From positions 434,001-498,000 of the forward strand of contig JAMPIV010019844.1 in the NCBI GenBank assembly GCA_024509875.1: 64,000 bases of DNA, given 5' to 3'. Below, one piece after another: positions 1 through 11,075 of this stretch (within the stretch, counting starts at the first letter, position 1; the number at the start of each line of letters is the position of its first letter). A program made the position numbers and the translations under genes. The notes beneath the pieces were generated by a model. That model was not told the DNA's origin. It saw only the letters and a list, made by a program, of their open reading frames with translations, and did no database searches. The stretch is from Oreohelix idahoensis (taxonomy: Eukaryota; Mollusca; Gastropoda; Stylommatophora; Oreohelicidae).

Positions 1-540
1 CTCTCCAAATCATTGGGACTGCAAAAGGCATAGTCTGCCTTTTGCCAGTCAACCACAGTTTAAGATGTGCTGCACATGTATTGCAGCATGTGTGTGGCGC
101 CCAGCTCTTATCTTGATCTCCTATTCTGCAGCCAAAATACAAACTGTACGCCTTCTTAATCACTTTAGTTATATTTCGTTTTTGTGATACAAATGTCAAA
201 TGCACTAACTAATGGCAAAATTTTATCAGAGATAAGATATTTATACACAAAGGTGATGTAATCATAAGTAGGATTGCATCATCAACTTCTAGTTACATTT
301 TTATTGGTCATTAGAAAAAAATTATGCAATCGCCCACAACAGTTGTGTCATATATATAAATTGACCATAATTAAATAAACTAGTAGCATATATCTTGAAA
401 ACTAGAGCCAATCAACATTTTTTAATGTCATTTTCGTTTTCAGCACACCAAAATTAGTTAAGATCAGCTATTTTCATTTCTGGTACATTTTGGTTGTTGA
501 CTAGTGTTATCGAAAAAATAGAAATAAGCAAATTCTCAGA
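1..540. other. AT-rich non-coding stretch
   Basis: No gene or recognisable repeat seen. The family A LINE begins around its right end. A minus-strand reading near 20-110 was tested as a possible dynein exon and did not fit. Confidence 0.5.
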
Positions 541-3500
541 TTGGGATGCTGGAACGTCCGGACTATGTTGACTGGACTATCCGAAAACCTACAGGATGTA
601 AACGATGTAAGGAAGACAGCCATAATTAATGATGAGCTTAAACGACTTCAGGTGGATATAGCTGCACTTCAGGAAACGCGCCTGGCGGGCTCTGGAACGG
701 TGAGCGAGAAGGACTACACATTTTATTGGCAAGGGAAAGATCTTAATAAAGCTAGAGAACACGGAGTAGGTTTTGCGGTCAAAAAATCGCTAACTAAAAT
801 GGTTGAACCAGGCGAGAATGGATCAGAATGCCTGTTAACGCTCCGCCTGCAAACTAGCACAGGTCCCATCACCCTTGTCAGTGTGTATGCTCCTACTCTG
901 TACTCTGCCTCAGAAGCTAAAGATGAGTTCTACAAGAATCTAACAGCAATTATCAAAAGCATACCTAGGCAAGAACAGCTTGTTCTCCTTGGTGACTTTA
1001 ACGCTAGAGTGGGTGCCGATAATGTTTCATGGCCTTCGTGTCTGGGCAGGTTTGGTATTGGCAAGATGAATGAAAATGGACAACGGCTCTTAGAGTTGTG
1101 CGTCCACCATGACCTCTGCGTGACCAACACCTACTTTCAGACAAAACCCCAGCATAAGGTGTCATGGAGACACCCACGATCCAAGCACTGGCACCAACTT
1201 GACCTGATTCTCGTCAGAAGGCCACTCCTCAGGTCTGTGCTCTCCACGCGCTCGTACCATAGTGCAGACTGTGATACAGATCACTCCTTGGTTTGCTGCA
1301 AAATCAGAGCACAACCAAGAAAACTCTATCGTGTCAGACATGAAGGGAAACCACGCATTGATACCAGCAAGATGTCAGACCCTTTCATGATCGCTCAATT
1401 CACTGCGACCTTCGAGAAAGTGCTCAGTAGCCCTCAGCATGGTGATACTATTACAGAGAACTGGGAGCATCTACGGAACACCATTCAAAGTACTGCACTT
1501 GCCACCTTTGGTAAGAAAACAGCAAAGTCAAATGACTGGTTTGATGCTTCATCAGATGTGATGGCACCTGTCATTGAAGCTAAGCGCAGTGCTATGAATG
1601 AATACAAATGTTCACCGAGTGCCAGAACCCTACAGATCCTGAGGGCTACGAGAAGCAAAGTTCAACAAACTGCTCGACGCTGTGCAAATGACTACTGGCT
1701 CCAGCTCAGTGAGAGCATCCAGATCGCAGCGCAAACAGGCAACATTAGACAAATGTATGACGGTATAAAGAAAGCACTTGGCCCCCATAAAAGTAAGACG
1801 GCACCGCTAAAAACCATCAGCGGAGAGAAGCTAACCGATAAGGGTAAGCAGATGGAGAGGTGGGTCGAGCACTACTCTGAGCTTTACGCTAGAGACAATA
1901 CCGTTACGCCTGCAGCCCTTGATGGTGTCAACAGTCTGCCAACTATGGAGGAGCTGGATGCCGAACCAACATTAGAGGAACTCAGCAAGGCCATTGATAG
2001 CTTGGCCTCTGGCAAAGCACCAGGCAGTGATGGGATTCCTCCTGATTTAATCAAATGCTGTAAGAGCACGCTATTACATCCCCTGCATAGGATGCTGTGC
2101 CAGTGCTGGGAAGAGACAACTATTCCTCAAGACATGCGAGATGCCAAGATTGTAACACTGTATAAAAATAAAGGAGACAGAAGTGATTGCAATAACTACA
2201 GAGGCATCTCTCTTCTTAGTATTGTTGGTAAGGTTTTTGCCAAAGTCATCTTAATGCGACTACACAAGTTAGCTGAGCGCATATATCCAGAGTCACAGTG
2301 TGGATTCCGAGCTGGCAGATCAACAACAGACATGATCTTCTCTCTCCGCCAGCTTCAGGAAAAATCAAGAGAGCAGAAAAGACCTTTATAGACCTCACAA
2401 AAGCATTCGACCTGGTTAGTAGGGATGGACTCTTTAAAATCCTCCTGAAAATAGGCTGCCCTTCTAAAATGCTGGAAATGATAAAGTCATTCCATGACGA
2501 CATGAAGGGAACAGTCCAATATGCTGGAAGCACGTCACAGCCCTTTGATATACGAAGTGGCGTTAAACAAGGCTGTGTTCTGGCTCCGACCCTCTTCGGA
2601 ATCTTCTTTGCCTTACTCTTGAAACATGCATTCAGAGATGCAACTGAAGGAATATGCCTTCACACTAGGTCAGATGGCCGTCTGTTTAATCTTTCAAGGC
2701 TGAAGGCAAAAACAAAAATCAGAAGGGTCACTATAAGAGACTTGTTGTTCGCTGATGATGCTGCAGTCGTCACTCAAAGCCAACAGGAGCTTCAGAGCTT
2801 GATGAATCGCTTCACTAAAGCATGCAAGGACTTTGGCCTCACAATAAGTCTAAAGAAAACGAATGTGCTGAGTCAGGATGTGGGTGCTGCACCAGTTATC
2901 ACTATCGATAACTATGAATTGGCAGTGGTGCACCACTTCACATACCTAGGGTCTACCATCAATGACAAACTCTCACTGGATACAGAAATCGACAGCCGCA
3001 TTGGCAAAGCTGCAGCTACCTTTGCCCGCCTCACATCGCGTGTTTGGGGAAACTCTAAACTCACAATGAAGACCAAAGCTGCGGTATATAATGCCTGCGT
3101 CACCAGCACACTCCTATATGGCAGCGAGACCTGGACGACCTATGCTAAGCAAGAAAGAAGGCTCAATACCTTCCATTTGCGGTGTCTACGCCGCATCCTC
3201 GGCATCTCGTGGAAAGATAAAGTGACAAATGTCGAGGTGTTGTCACGTGCTGGCCTTCAAAGTATGTATACGCTTCTTAGACAGCGCAGACTTCGCTGGC
3301 TTGGCCATGTTCGCCGCATGGATGATGGTCGCATCCCAAAAGATATCTTCTACGGACAATTAGCAGATGGCAAGAGAACAGTTGGGCGACCACAGCTGAG
3401 GTTCAAAGATGTGTGCAAGAGAGATATGAGGGCACTGGACATGGATCCAGCAACATGGGAGGATGAAGCTGCCGATCGCACTAAGTGGCGATGCTATTTA

Positions 3501-3635
3501 CGGCGCCACCTCAGATTGGGCGAAGAGAGGCTCACACAAGAAGCAGAGGTGAGGAGAAAACGTCGAAAGGAGCACCAGGAAAATAAGCAGCTGAGGGCTG
3601 TCACCTCAGGAGCGCATTCCCATAGTCAGTTATGA
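541..3635 (+). pseudogene. RTE-like LINE family A: endonuclease/reverse transcriptase, one frame break
   Basis: This is the single polyprotein of an RTE-like non-LTR retrotransposon of the type often annotated as craniofacial development protein 2-like. The first frame (to 2391) holds an APE-type endonuclease: CWNVRTM, LQETRLAG, LGDFNARVG, QLDLILVRR and DCDTDHSLV. RT starts follow: SGKAPGSDGIPPDLI, NNYRGISLLS and SQCGFRAGRSTTDM. The second frame (to 3635) resumes at FIDLTKAFDLVSRDGLF and carries GVKQGCVLAPTLFG, the FADD catalytic box (RDLLFADDAA) and the C-terminal LRWLGHVRRMDDGR region. The break is near 2385. The frame opens at 541 with TTG, and the first ATG in it is about 27 nt later. Nothing else looks broken, so the copy is fairly young. 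Confidence 0.88.
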
Positions 3636-3664
3636 CTGAAGGGGCTATTATTATTATTATTATT
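3624..3664 (+). repeat. Family A 3' stem-loop plus (ATT)n tail
   Basis: AGTCA-GTTA-TGACT (3624-3637) forms a 5-bp stem that includes the ORF stop codon. It is followed by GAAGGGGC and an (ATT)n tract. The same end occurs at 56380-56416, inverted at 56057-56090, and at 61755-61790. Confidence 0.75.
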
Positions 3665-4149
3665 AAATAAATGTTTTGAAGGATACGCATGGATTTGATT
3701 TCATCTTTTGATCATTGCTGTATGTAGGCCATGTCTATTTAAAACTACCACTATACGAAGTCACTAGTAACATCAAAGAAGGAACGGAATGGATTCTGAG
3801 TTGAATAAAGAAGGAAAAGTGTCTCATCCAAGAATCAACATCTCTGGCAGAGATGGCCAGTACACACACATATCAATAAGTCAATAACTTGGAAGATAAA
3901 TTAAAAAAAACTTGTAAACCTTGAATTACATCACTAGGCCTGCCATCTGCCACCTAGTTATATAGCACGGTCTCACGTTAAGCAATCCTCAGTTATGTTA
4001 AGCAGCGATATAATGGGTCTACAGTGTACTATTTTTTCTTTAAAATCCTCTTTCCTTGATCTATTTATAGATGTGATTCCAATTACTTCTATGTAGTAGA
4101 TTTTGACAATCATGACCTCAAGGAAGTTTTGTCCTTATTTCTCTGAAGC

Positions 4150-4241
4150 AAGGTGTTGTAGTTAAGTCAAGGTGTTGTAGTTAAGTCAAGGTGTTGTAGT
4201 TAAGTCAAGGTGTTGTAGTTAAGTCAAGGTGTTGTAGTTAT
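4150..4241. repeat. 19-bp minisatellite, about five copies
   Basis: Direct repeats of AAGGTGTTGTAGTTAAGTC start at 4150, 4169, 4188, 4207 and 4226. They are almost identical, and the last is cut short. No coding potential. Confidence 0.9.
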
Positions 4242-4335
4242 GTCTGTTTCTACTGCTTTATCTAGTCTTTTTACTACACTTTGACAAATGTGTGACACTG
4301 ATGGCCCCAGTATTCTTTACTTCAATTTTATGAGC

Positions 4336-4690
4336 CAGTACATACATACATACATACATATGATCCTTAGCCGCTGACCGTCAAAGCAGTCAGTGGCCAT
4401 CACGCCTAGTGGCGTCTTGTAGGGCAACAACAATTTGATTCCACTTTGCTCGGTCGGTGGCCATCCTTCGTACAGTGCCCCAATTCTGGTTCATTCTTTG
4501 CATCTCAGCCTCCACAGTCCTCCGCCAGGTTTTTTTTGGTCGGCCTCTTTTTCGTTTTCCTTCAGGGGTCCAAAGCATAGCTGTTCTTGTGATGGCATCG
4601 GGGTCTCTTCTGAGGACATGACCAACCCAGTTCCAGCGTCTGCCAGTTATGATGTGTTCACTTATTATTGTTTCCATAACTTCATTGTTT
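4336..4690 (-). mobile_element. RTE-like LINE family B, 3' fragment
   Basis: The minus strand encodes the C-terminal signature of an RTE-like polyprotein: RWNWVGHVLRRDPDAITR, then GKRKRGRPKKTWRRTVE and ending VALQDATRRDGH. A short 3' region with TGACTGCTTTGACGGTCAG and a CATA/TATG repeat tail at 4336-4363 follows. It is truncated before the RT active site. Matching 3' ends lie at 32690-32855 and 62240-62400. Confidence 0.82.
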
Positions 4691-4942
4691 TTTTTACACA
4701 GACAGGGGTGTCAGCCCTGTGCTAAAACCCCCAACCTGGAGGACCAGGGTACCAGCTTTTGTCTGACCCCTACCCACACAGACCAGTACAAAGCCTTTAT
4801 TGACTGCTTACTTGTTCTAAGATTTACTCTGTTGGTCCTAAATTGTTTTCGTCTGAAGTTCTTGACACTTTACTAATCTTGACAACATCAGTTATTTTAA
4901 TCTGTTCAACAAATATCTTTCAAGAATATGGAAAAAACACAC

Positions 4943-5074
4943 CTTTCCAGAGAGGTTCAGCACCTCGCCATCTGCACTTATCACTGCTATGGCATCCATA
5001 TCAGTTACATCATTTACAAGGCCTTCAGATGGTAACATAGTAGAGGCATCAAGTTGACCACTAAGGCTAGTGTT
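4943..5074 (-). CDS. Dynein heavy chain exon 14 (last in window)
   Basis: 132 nt (44 codons). About 20 low-complexity residues are followed by VTDMDAIAVISADGEVLNL, which restores the family pattern '....i..i.S.eGE.v.l' at the linker end. Acceptor TTTTACAG, donor GTGTGT. It was found by searching for the expected 'IS.dGE' block downstream of exon 13. The next exon (before AAA1) was not found in the remaining 4.9 kb. Confidence 0.87.
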
Positions 5075-5180
5075 CTGTAAAATAAAGTGAAATAGCTAGT
5101 CTTCGTGATTCTTCATTCAAATGTCTTGTCTGAAAATTGAGAAAAAAATGCTAGTAAGTTTGGCTTCATTTTCCCCCTGT

Positions 5181-5518
5181 CTTCAATAAACACATGCCAA
5201 GTCCTCTTGTCAGCCTTCAATAAACACATGCCAAGTCCTCTTGTCAGCCTTCAATAAACACATGCCAAGTCCTCTTGTCAGCCTTCAATAAACACATGCC
5301 AAGTCCTCTTGTCAACCTTCAATAAACACATACCAAGTCCTCTTGTCAGCCTTCAATAAACACATGCCAAGTCCTCTTGTCAGCCTTCAATAAACAAAAG
5401 CCAAGTCCTCTTGTCAGCCTTCAATAAACAAAAGCCAAGTCCTCTTGTCAGCCTTCAATAAACAAAAGCCAAGTCCTCTTGTCAGCCTTCAATAAACAAA
5501 AGCCAAGTCCTCTTGTCA
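5181..5518. repeat. 34-bp minisatellite, ten copies, retroelement-derived
   Basis: Ten head-to-tail 34-bp units start every 34 bp from 5181. The core is CAAGTCCTCTTGTCAGC. Units 1-6 carry ACACATGCC or ACACATACC and the last four carry AAAAGCC. Read on the minus strand, the unit resembles the 3' region of RTE family C and the SINE at 54385 (AGGACTTGGCA, GTTTGTTGAAG). It directly adjoins a family C fragment. Confidence 0.92.
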
Positions 5519-5524
5519 TGTGAC

Positions 5525-5735
5525 ATTAGCTCATTTTTTCCATGTCTTCCTCATCATTTTCACTTCTGTTTCCAGTTCTCTTCTCCGTGTGTGTTTTAGT
5601 CTACCCCTGTCTCTCTTACCTTGGGGGTTTGAGAACAAAGACTGTCTTGTAATGCTATCAACAGGTTTCCTCAATGTGTGAATTATCCATCTCCAGTGTC
5701 TTCTTCTCATCTCTTGTTGAAGGGTAATGAAATGA
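5525..5735 (-). mobile_element. RTE-like LINE family C, 3' fragment
   Basis: The minus strand encodes RRRHWRWIIHTLRKPVDSI then GKRDRGRLKHTRRRELETE, the C-terminal end of an RTE-like polyprotein. It is interrupted and truncated. Its 3' side merges into the 34-bp minisatellite. Related fragments are at 20105 and 63390. Confidence 0.75.
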
Positions 5736-5784
5736 ATGAATGAGTATATCATGTATCAACCTAGAGAATGAAGTCAGAAAACTG

Positions 5785-5900
5785 AAACCAAATAGGACAT
5801 GGCCTCAAGAGACAACCAAACAGTATAATGAGACATGCTCTTGGCTGGAACCAACAAGGAAGAAGAAGAGTGGGGAGAAATTACAGAAGAATATAAAAAA
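5785..5900 (+). mobile_element. RTE-like LINE C-terminal fragment
   Basis: A plus-strand frame reads NQIGHGLKRQPNSIMRHAL then GWNQQGRRRVGRN, the same C-terminal motif order as the other RTE-like copies. It has no start or full ORF and is a short relic. Confidence 0.55.
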
Positions 5901-6673
5901 GGAAGCCAGAAGACACTACAGCCTTGTGGATGGAGATTCAAGAAAAGAAACTGATGGCAAGTGACATTAGCAGCCATTATGTTCCATCTAGAATCAAAAG
6001 AGTAGATTACAGATGTAGGCAAGCATACATATCCTGCACATAATAAACATCACTTACTTAGAAAACCAATCAAGTATATTTCAATGTATATCATATGCTT
6101 AGCTAAATCTGCCCCACCACCAGCACCACCACCACAACGGAAAGGATTAGTAACTGATTGGGCTGTCATATACAAGTCAGGTTCAAACTGGGAGAAATAT
6201 ATCTGTCCCTTCTGTTTCAAAAGGGTCAGAAAAAAAGAAAAGAAAATAAGGATCAAATCCTCCTAAAATCCCACAGTTGTTTTTATAGAGGCTTTTAACT
6301 ATATAGGATAATGAACACCTTATTTACTATAATTCATAAATTAGAATAAACCAGGGCATAAAAACATGGCTTATTAAGTAAGAAAGAAAACAATTCATAC
6401 ACATTTTCTAAATTTCATATATTTCTTAATTAATCTGATTGTCATTTTCTATGTGCGGAGTAGTTATGTTTCTTTTTGATTATCTTTAAAATCCACTTCT
6501 CCTGCCATTGTGTTTCGTTTGGTCTGAAGAAAGTCTTGTTGGAGACATGTTTCCATAAATTTGCTACTAAAATTTCATTTGAGATTTTACCATCCTTATT
6601 CCAGCAGTAAATAGTGCATTAAATAACTTCCTACTATTTAAAGTATGTGTTAATGTTTTATGAAAACACATAC

Positions 6674-6893
6674 ATAATGTTGATGTAATCGCTTGTCTAT
6701 CTTGGGTGGAGTTGTGACACGAGTGAGAAGAGACTGGGCACTGGAGCTATTTGCTTGGTCAGTCTGTGAGCTGGCCATCTCTGATGTATGTCTCATGCTG
6801 CGAGTCTGCGACGCACCCTTAATATCACTCCTACCCAGAAGTGATGACTGAGTTTTCTCAAGCTTTACATCAGCAATGGCACTGAACAGCGAT
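6674..6893 (-). CDS. Dynein heavy chain exon 13 with Ser/Gln-rich insertion
   Basis: 220 nt. The first dozen residues (SLFSAIADVKLE) fit the dynein pattern. About 60 residues rich in Ser, Thr and Gln follow (for example SEMASSQTDQANSSSAQS), which other dyneins known to me lack here. Acceptor AAATGCAG after a T-rich tract, donor GTATGT, phase 0 at the end. The insertion continues into the next exon. Confidence 0.85.
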
Positions 6894-6899
6894 CTGCAT

Positions 6900-7630
6900 T
6901 TATAAAAAAAACATTACCAGAGTAGTACAAAAGAATGAAATATTGTCCGCATTAAACAAGAGTGAAAAAACACAGTTTTAGCTATATTAAAACCACTATT
7001 ACGTTTACATTAGCAATGAGACAAAGAATGATCAGATAATCTAGAGACAATGGGAAAATTAAATGCAAATACGAAGATTAAGAAAATAGGAGACAAATTT
7101 TGCTAATTAAGCTGACAACATGACAAGGGAAGAAAACAACAGCACAACAAATCTAATTTAAGTTACAAATGACAACAGAAAATTGAGAAATATGATCTTC
7201 CAGACTGTCAACAATAAAATTTATGTCTACAATTTCTGTTACAAATCATTTTAACTGGCAATGCATTATTACTTATACTTTGAGGGAACGAATTCATGTC
7301 TCAGCTCTGTCTCTTATGGGCATACAAACAAGTTTAAAATAATTTGCCTTACATTATTTTAATCAGCAAGGGAGCTGTGCCACATCATATTTAACGTATG
7401 CAAGTTCAACTATATGTGCCCTCATAAACAAGTAAAGGAAACAATGTTTACATTCTGCTTAATGTTGCTTTTTTTTTTTTAAATTTGATTTTTAGTTCAT
7501 GCACATGAAAACTGGTGCATGGGATACCCAGTTCTTTGACTGGCTACTTAAATAGTAACAGAAGTCATCCTGAGGTTTTAAAACATGGACTGGATTAAAT
7601 GAGTGAATCTCTGGGTTTATTTTGCCAAAC
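6900..7630. other. Dynein intron, no feature seen
   Basis: AT-rich sequence with a T/A homopolymer near 7470. I see no ORF, RNA gene or repeat with a recognised partner. Confidence 0.4.
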
Positions 7631-7639
7631 CAAAACAAC

Positions 7640-7775
7640 ACTCTGGGGCTGGTAACCTCATCAAGTAAAGCAAATTAATACAGAAACCACCGCTGTAAGA
7701 GCTTGGTGCAGACTTCCTGTAAGTAGACTGGCTGCAGTGGTGGCTCTATGACTCATAAGGAGCACTAAGAAAAAA
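7640..7775 (+). mobile_element. SINE-like repeat, core family S1
   Basis: It shares the block GCTGGTAACCTCATCA...ACCACCGCTGTAAGAGC...GCTGCAGTGGTGGCTC with copies at 8045, 30150, 32860, 55195 and 60105. It ends in ACTCATAAGGAGCAC. The inner GCCACC/GTGGTGGC halves can pair. The family is defined only from copies in this window. Confidence 0.7.
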
Positions 7776-8044
7776 AGATAAAGAGAAATCAAAACTCTGA
7801 GCGTTGCACTTGCACAGGTGTTAAAAGAGAACAGCAATGTGAGCATTGCTCTAGAAGCAAAGAGTTAACCCATTTTTATAAAACTATTTTTCCTACGGTA
7901 TATAAATCAAAAGGTCCAACTGCCATTTTTGTCTGCTTCTAGTATTAGTGATATTTTCAGTTAAGGTTGTCATTTTCATTGTCGTGTAATGTCTACCTTA
8001 ACTTTACAAACTGTTTTTAATAACTCTTGGTTTTCACTATAATC

Positions 8045-8215
8045 ATCATCACTTTTCTTTTCACCCATTATGGAGAATAGAGCCACCACAGTAGCTGGTC
8101 CCCTTGCAGGAAGCCTGCACCAAGCAGTTACATGCTCTTACAATGGTGGTGTCTGCAGCAGTTTGCTTTACCTGACGAGATTGCCAGCCCCATACACAAC
8201 TTCATATTAGTCACC
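8045..8215 (-). mobile_element. SINE-like repeat, core family S1
   Basis: Minus-strand copy running from GGGGCTGGCAATCTCGTCA through CTTGGTGCAGGCTTCCTGC to CTCCATAATGGG and a GATGATGATTATAG tail. It lies about 270 bp from the plus-strand copy at 7640, so the two form an inverted pair. Confidence 0.72.
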
Positions 8216-8429
8216 TTGTATGACATGCCTGCTAGTGCAATAGTCCTATTTTGTTTTTGTCTCCTTAGAGGCCCTCCCGGGGCCTACACTAAAAACATAT
8301 TAATTTGTTTACTTACATTATTATTTGTTCAATAGTTTTTTCTTTGTATGATTTGTCCTGAATAAGGTTTGATATTTAAATAGTAAACATTAGTTAAACT
8401 ACCAGTCATATTTCCATGCCTTTTACCCC

Positions 8430-8705
8430 TAAATACCATCGCAATAAGGAAGCTGAAATTTTTCGGTCATATAAAAAGACATAATAGTCTGGAAAAAACA
8501 GTGATGGAAGGCATGGTCCCTGGAAAAAGGGGAAGGGGTCGACCTAGACGACGGTGGACCCAGGACATCACAGAGAGTCTGAACTTGTCTTTGGCTGATG
8601 CAGGTCGACTTGCCCAGAATCGTGATGCGTTCAGAGCAGCTGTAATGGAGACAACGTTCTGGAAAGAATACGTCACATGTTACTGTTACTTACCCCTATT
8701 AAAAC
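8430..8705 (+). mobile_element. RTE-like LINE family D, 3' fragment
   Basis: The frame reads FGHIKRHNSLEKTVMEGMV, then GKRGRGRPRRRWTQDITES and QNRDAFRAAVMET. This is the C-terminal end of an RTE-like polyprotein. It ends within a few tens of bp of the exon 12 donor at 8709. A related copy lies at 32105-32510. Confidence 0.8.
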
Positions 8706-8709
8706 TTAC

Positions 8710-8909
8710 TTGAGATGTGGTCTCACAGACTCAAGGTCATTTGGTCGGCTCAACAGGGCAAGCAAAATTGGGTCAGAGACGAAGTAAAATCTTGGGAAGG
8801 CTAGTCTCTTGTTGTCCAGGTATCCCACGAGGCTTTTAAAGCAGACCTCCAGTTCCTCATGTATATTACGCAAGACCACAGCTTTAGGGACTTCATCTCC
8901 ATAACAACA
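8710..8909 (-). CDS. Dynein heavy chain exon 12
   Basis: 200 nt containing LEVCFKSLVGYLDNKRLAF and FPRFYFVSDPILLALLS. This is the linker block 'L..cqksL..YLe.KR..FPRFfFvSd..LL.iL'. It ends CTCAA before donor GTAAGT, leaving two nt of a Lys codon. A LINE 3' fragment ends within a few tens of bp of this donor. Confidence 0.96.
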
Positions 8910-8910
8910 C

Positions 8911-9540
8911 TACAAGAGAAAGAACAAATGTAATGACAATTAGAGCTAATAAGATCACATTTCTCTGAATGATTTCATTTAACTGATGTGGTATTTAAAA
9001 AAGCAATAATTATTCTCACACTAGTCACAATTGCAATAGACTTAAAAGCATTTGCAAATTTAGATGATTCTTTGTAAGATCATTTCTCTCTCTCTCTCTT
9101 CCCTGTTCCCCCCTCTTTCTCTCTTGCTCTCTATCTCTCTCTCCCTCCCCCTCTCACCAATAGTCTTATATTTACCAATGAAACCCACACAGTGATTTAA
9201 AATAAGGACAGCACACATCAAATATAAAACCAAGGCATAGTTGTTATCTCACAGTAGAAGGGGAACGACTAAGTAAGTAAGAAATCATAACAATTACTTG
9301 CAAACATTTGGGCCTTTCAGCAGGATTTATAATGGAACATAAGGGAAAGTGCATAATACTCATTCCATGTTTAAACACAGGGGTTCCTAGCCACTTTAAG
9401 ATGATGACAAAATCATAAAAAGGATGTAAACAATTTACAAATTTAGTCCAAACTAAGAATAGTGTAAGTATTTTTTTTAATGCCTGAATCTGACTGGTGG
9501 ACAACTAACTAGACAAATGCATAAAATTAGGTCAAAGAGA
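8911..9540. other. Dynein intron with TC-rich microsatellite
   Basis: A pyrimidine-rich CT/TCTC tract lies at about 9084-9160. Nothing else recognised. Confidence 0.45.
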
Positions 9541-9544
9541 TTCT

Positions 9545-10330
9545 TCTTCTTCTTCAAGTACCGTGCCTAGTGGTGTAGGAGATCATGTATCTTCACAATT
9601 TCCTGTCTCTAGTACAATTTATCAATTCTGCTGTCGACTTCTTTCCATGCCACGATGTCAAACTGTCCAGTATTTGCTCTCTTTGTCCTCCCTTGTCTCT
9701 TTTTCCTTCAAGTCTTACCTATTGTTACGCTTTATTCCAGCTTTCCTCTTCTCATAACATGCCCAAAAAATGTGGATTGCTTCTTTCTAACTTGTGAAAT
9801 AAGTTTCCTTTGCGCATTGGCCTCTTTCAGGACATCCTCATTACTCTTTTTGGCTGTCCATGGTATTTTTAACATTCTTCTGTAAAACCACATCTCTGTG
9901 GCCTCTAGTGCCTTCCCTATTTGTTTACTAATTGTCCATGACTCACTCCCACATGTCAGGATTGGTTCGATATAACAATGAAGAACTCTCTTTCTTATTT
10001 CCAGTGACAAAGAATTGTTGCATAAAATACTCTTCATTTGATAGAATGCTGCTTTTGCCTGAGCTATTCTGCTCTTCACTTCTGAGATGCATCTTCCATC
10101 CGTTGTAATGTGCCCAGGAATTTAAATTTATTGACTTGTTTAAAACGGTTCCATTTACTTTGATAGTGCATTCTGGGAAAGCCCTTTTCTTTGAGCCGAC
10201 CATTACTTCTGTCTTTTTGCTATTAAGGCTAAGGCCTTTATTTTTACTTTCTATCACTATTGTATCAACAATTTTCTGCAGCTCCTTTTCACTGTTTGCA
10301 ATTAAGACTGTATCATCAGCGTTTCTCTAG
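9545..10330 (-). pseudogene. RTE-like LINE fragment, from RT active site to 3' end
   Basis: The minus strand starts at ADDTVLIANSEKELQ (the catalytic ADD box). It continues through LSLNSKKTEVMV, RVLHCYIEPILTCGSESW and STFFGHVMRRGKLE, with at least one frameshift near 10080. The 3' end has a GAA-rich tail (TTC repeats at 9541-9557). The 5' part is missing here. The endonuclease part of a related element lies at 18243-19600 on the same strand. Confidence 0.82.
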
Positions 10331-11075
10331 TGATGAACAGTATGAATTTGTAGAAGGTAAAGGCACAAACAATGCTAAATATGTTATAATGGATGGGTGT
10401 GAAAAAAAAATAAATAAAAAAAAATCGAAAAAAGGTAATTCGTCTTACGAGGACAAAAGACAAAGAAAATAGTATGTTATAAGAACATTAACAGAAAGAG
10501 CCATAGAGGTGAAGACAGATCTGTACTTGTGCTTTATAGATTATCGGCTGTCTTCCTTCTGGCCTGGTTCCAATCCAGTTTTCAGTCATTTCGAGATTGT
10601 TTAATGTTGTCCTCCCAGTGGCTCTAACTCGATGGCTACAGAGTGCGGACGTGTTTTCATAGAGCTCTACTTTCGAATTTGTAAAAGTGTGTTTCTGCTA
10701 TAATTCATGATGGATTTTAATATCATTGTGTTCGGTATTATTGTGGTTTTGTCGTGAAATCATTTTTGTGGTGTCAATATGAACAGAAATGTTAGATTTT
10801 GTTCTAAAAGGATCTACTATTATAATACACTGTGCTGTTTTGCATATAAACTTGTAGTATTGTTAAATGGGTAGCCGACAACCCACGAATTGAGCGCCCA
10901 ACAATGACCAAGCCACCCAGGTGTTTAATTATAGGTCCTCAGCGCGGGGCCTTTTTGGAAAATCCACTATAAAATGAAACCCTGCGACCCAAATCGTCAC
11001 GCCAGAGCGATGATTATCAGCCATGAACAAAGCTAATTGCCTTCTTCCTTTGCGATACCAGCAATAACATTCACA

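Noticed and set aside
1..120. Minus-strand reading as the next dynein exon
   Set aside because: The peptide does not match the expected pre-AAA1 pattern and contains a stop.
5181..5518. Regular 34-bp direct repeats resembling a CRISPR array
   Set aside because: Units are contiguous with no spacers, the genome is eukaryotic, and the unit matches a retroelement 3' end.
10330..10470. Short open frame reading DEQYEFVEGKGTNNAKYV
   Set aside because: It suggests a FLYWCH- or transposase-like segment but is too short and low-complexity downstream. No support.
11037..11075. Earlier start for LINE ORF1
   Set aside because: The codon at 11037 is TTG. The first ATG in frame is 11076.
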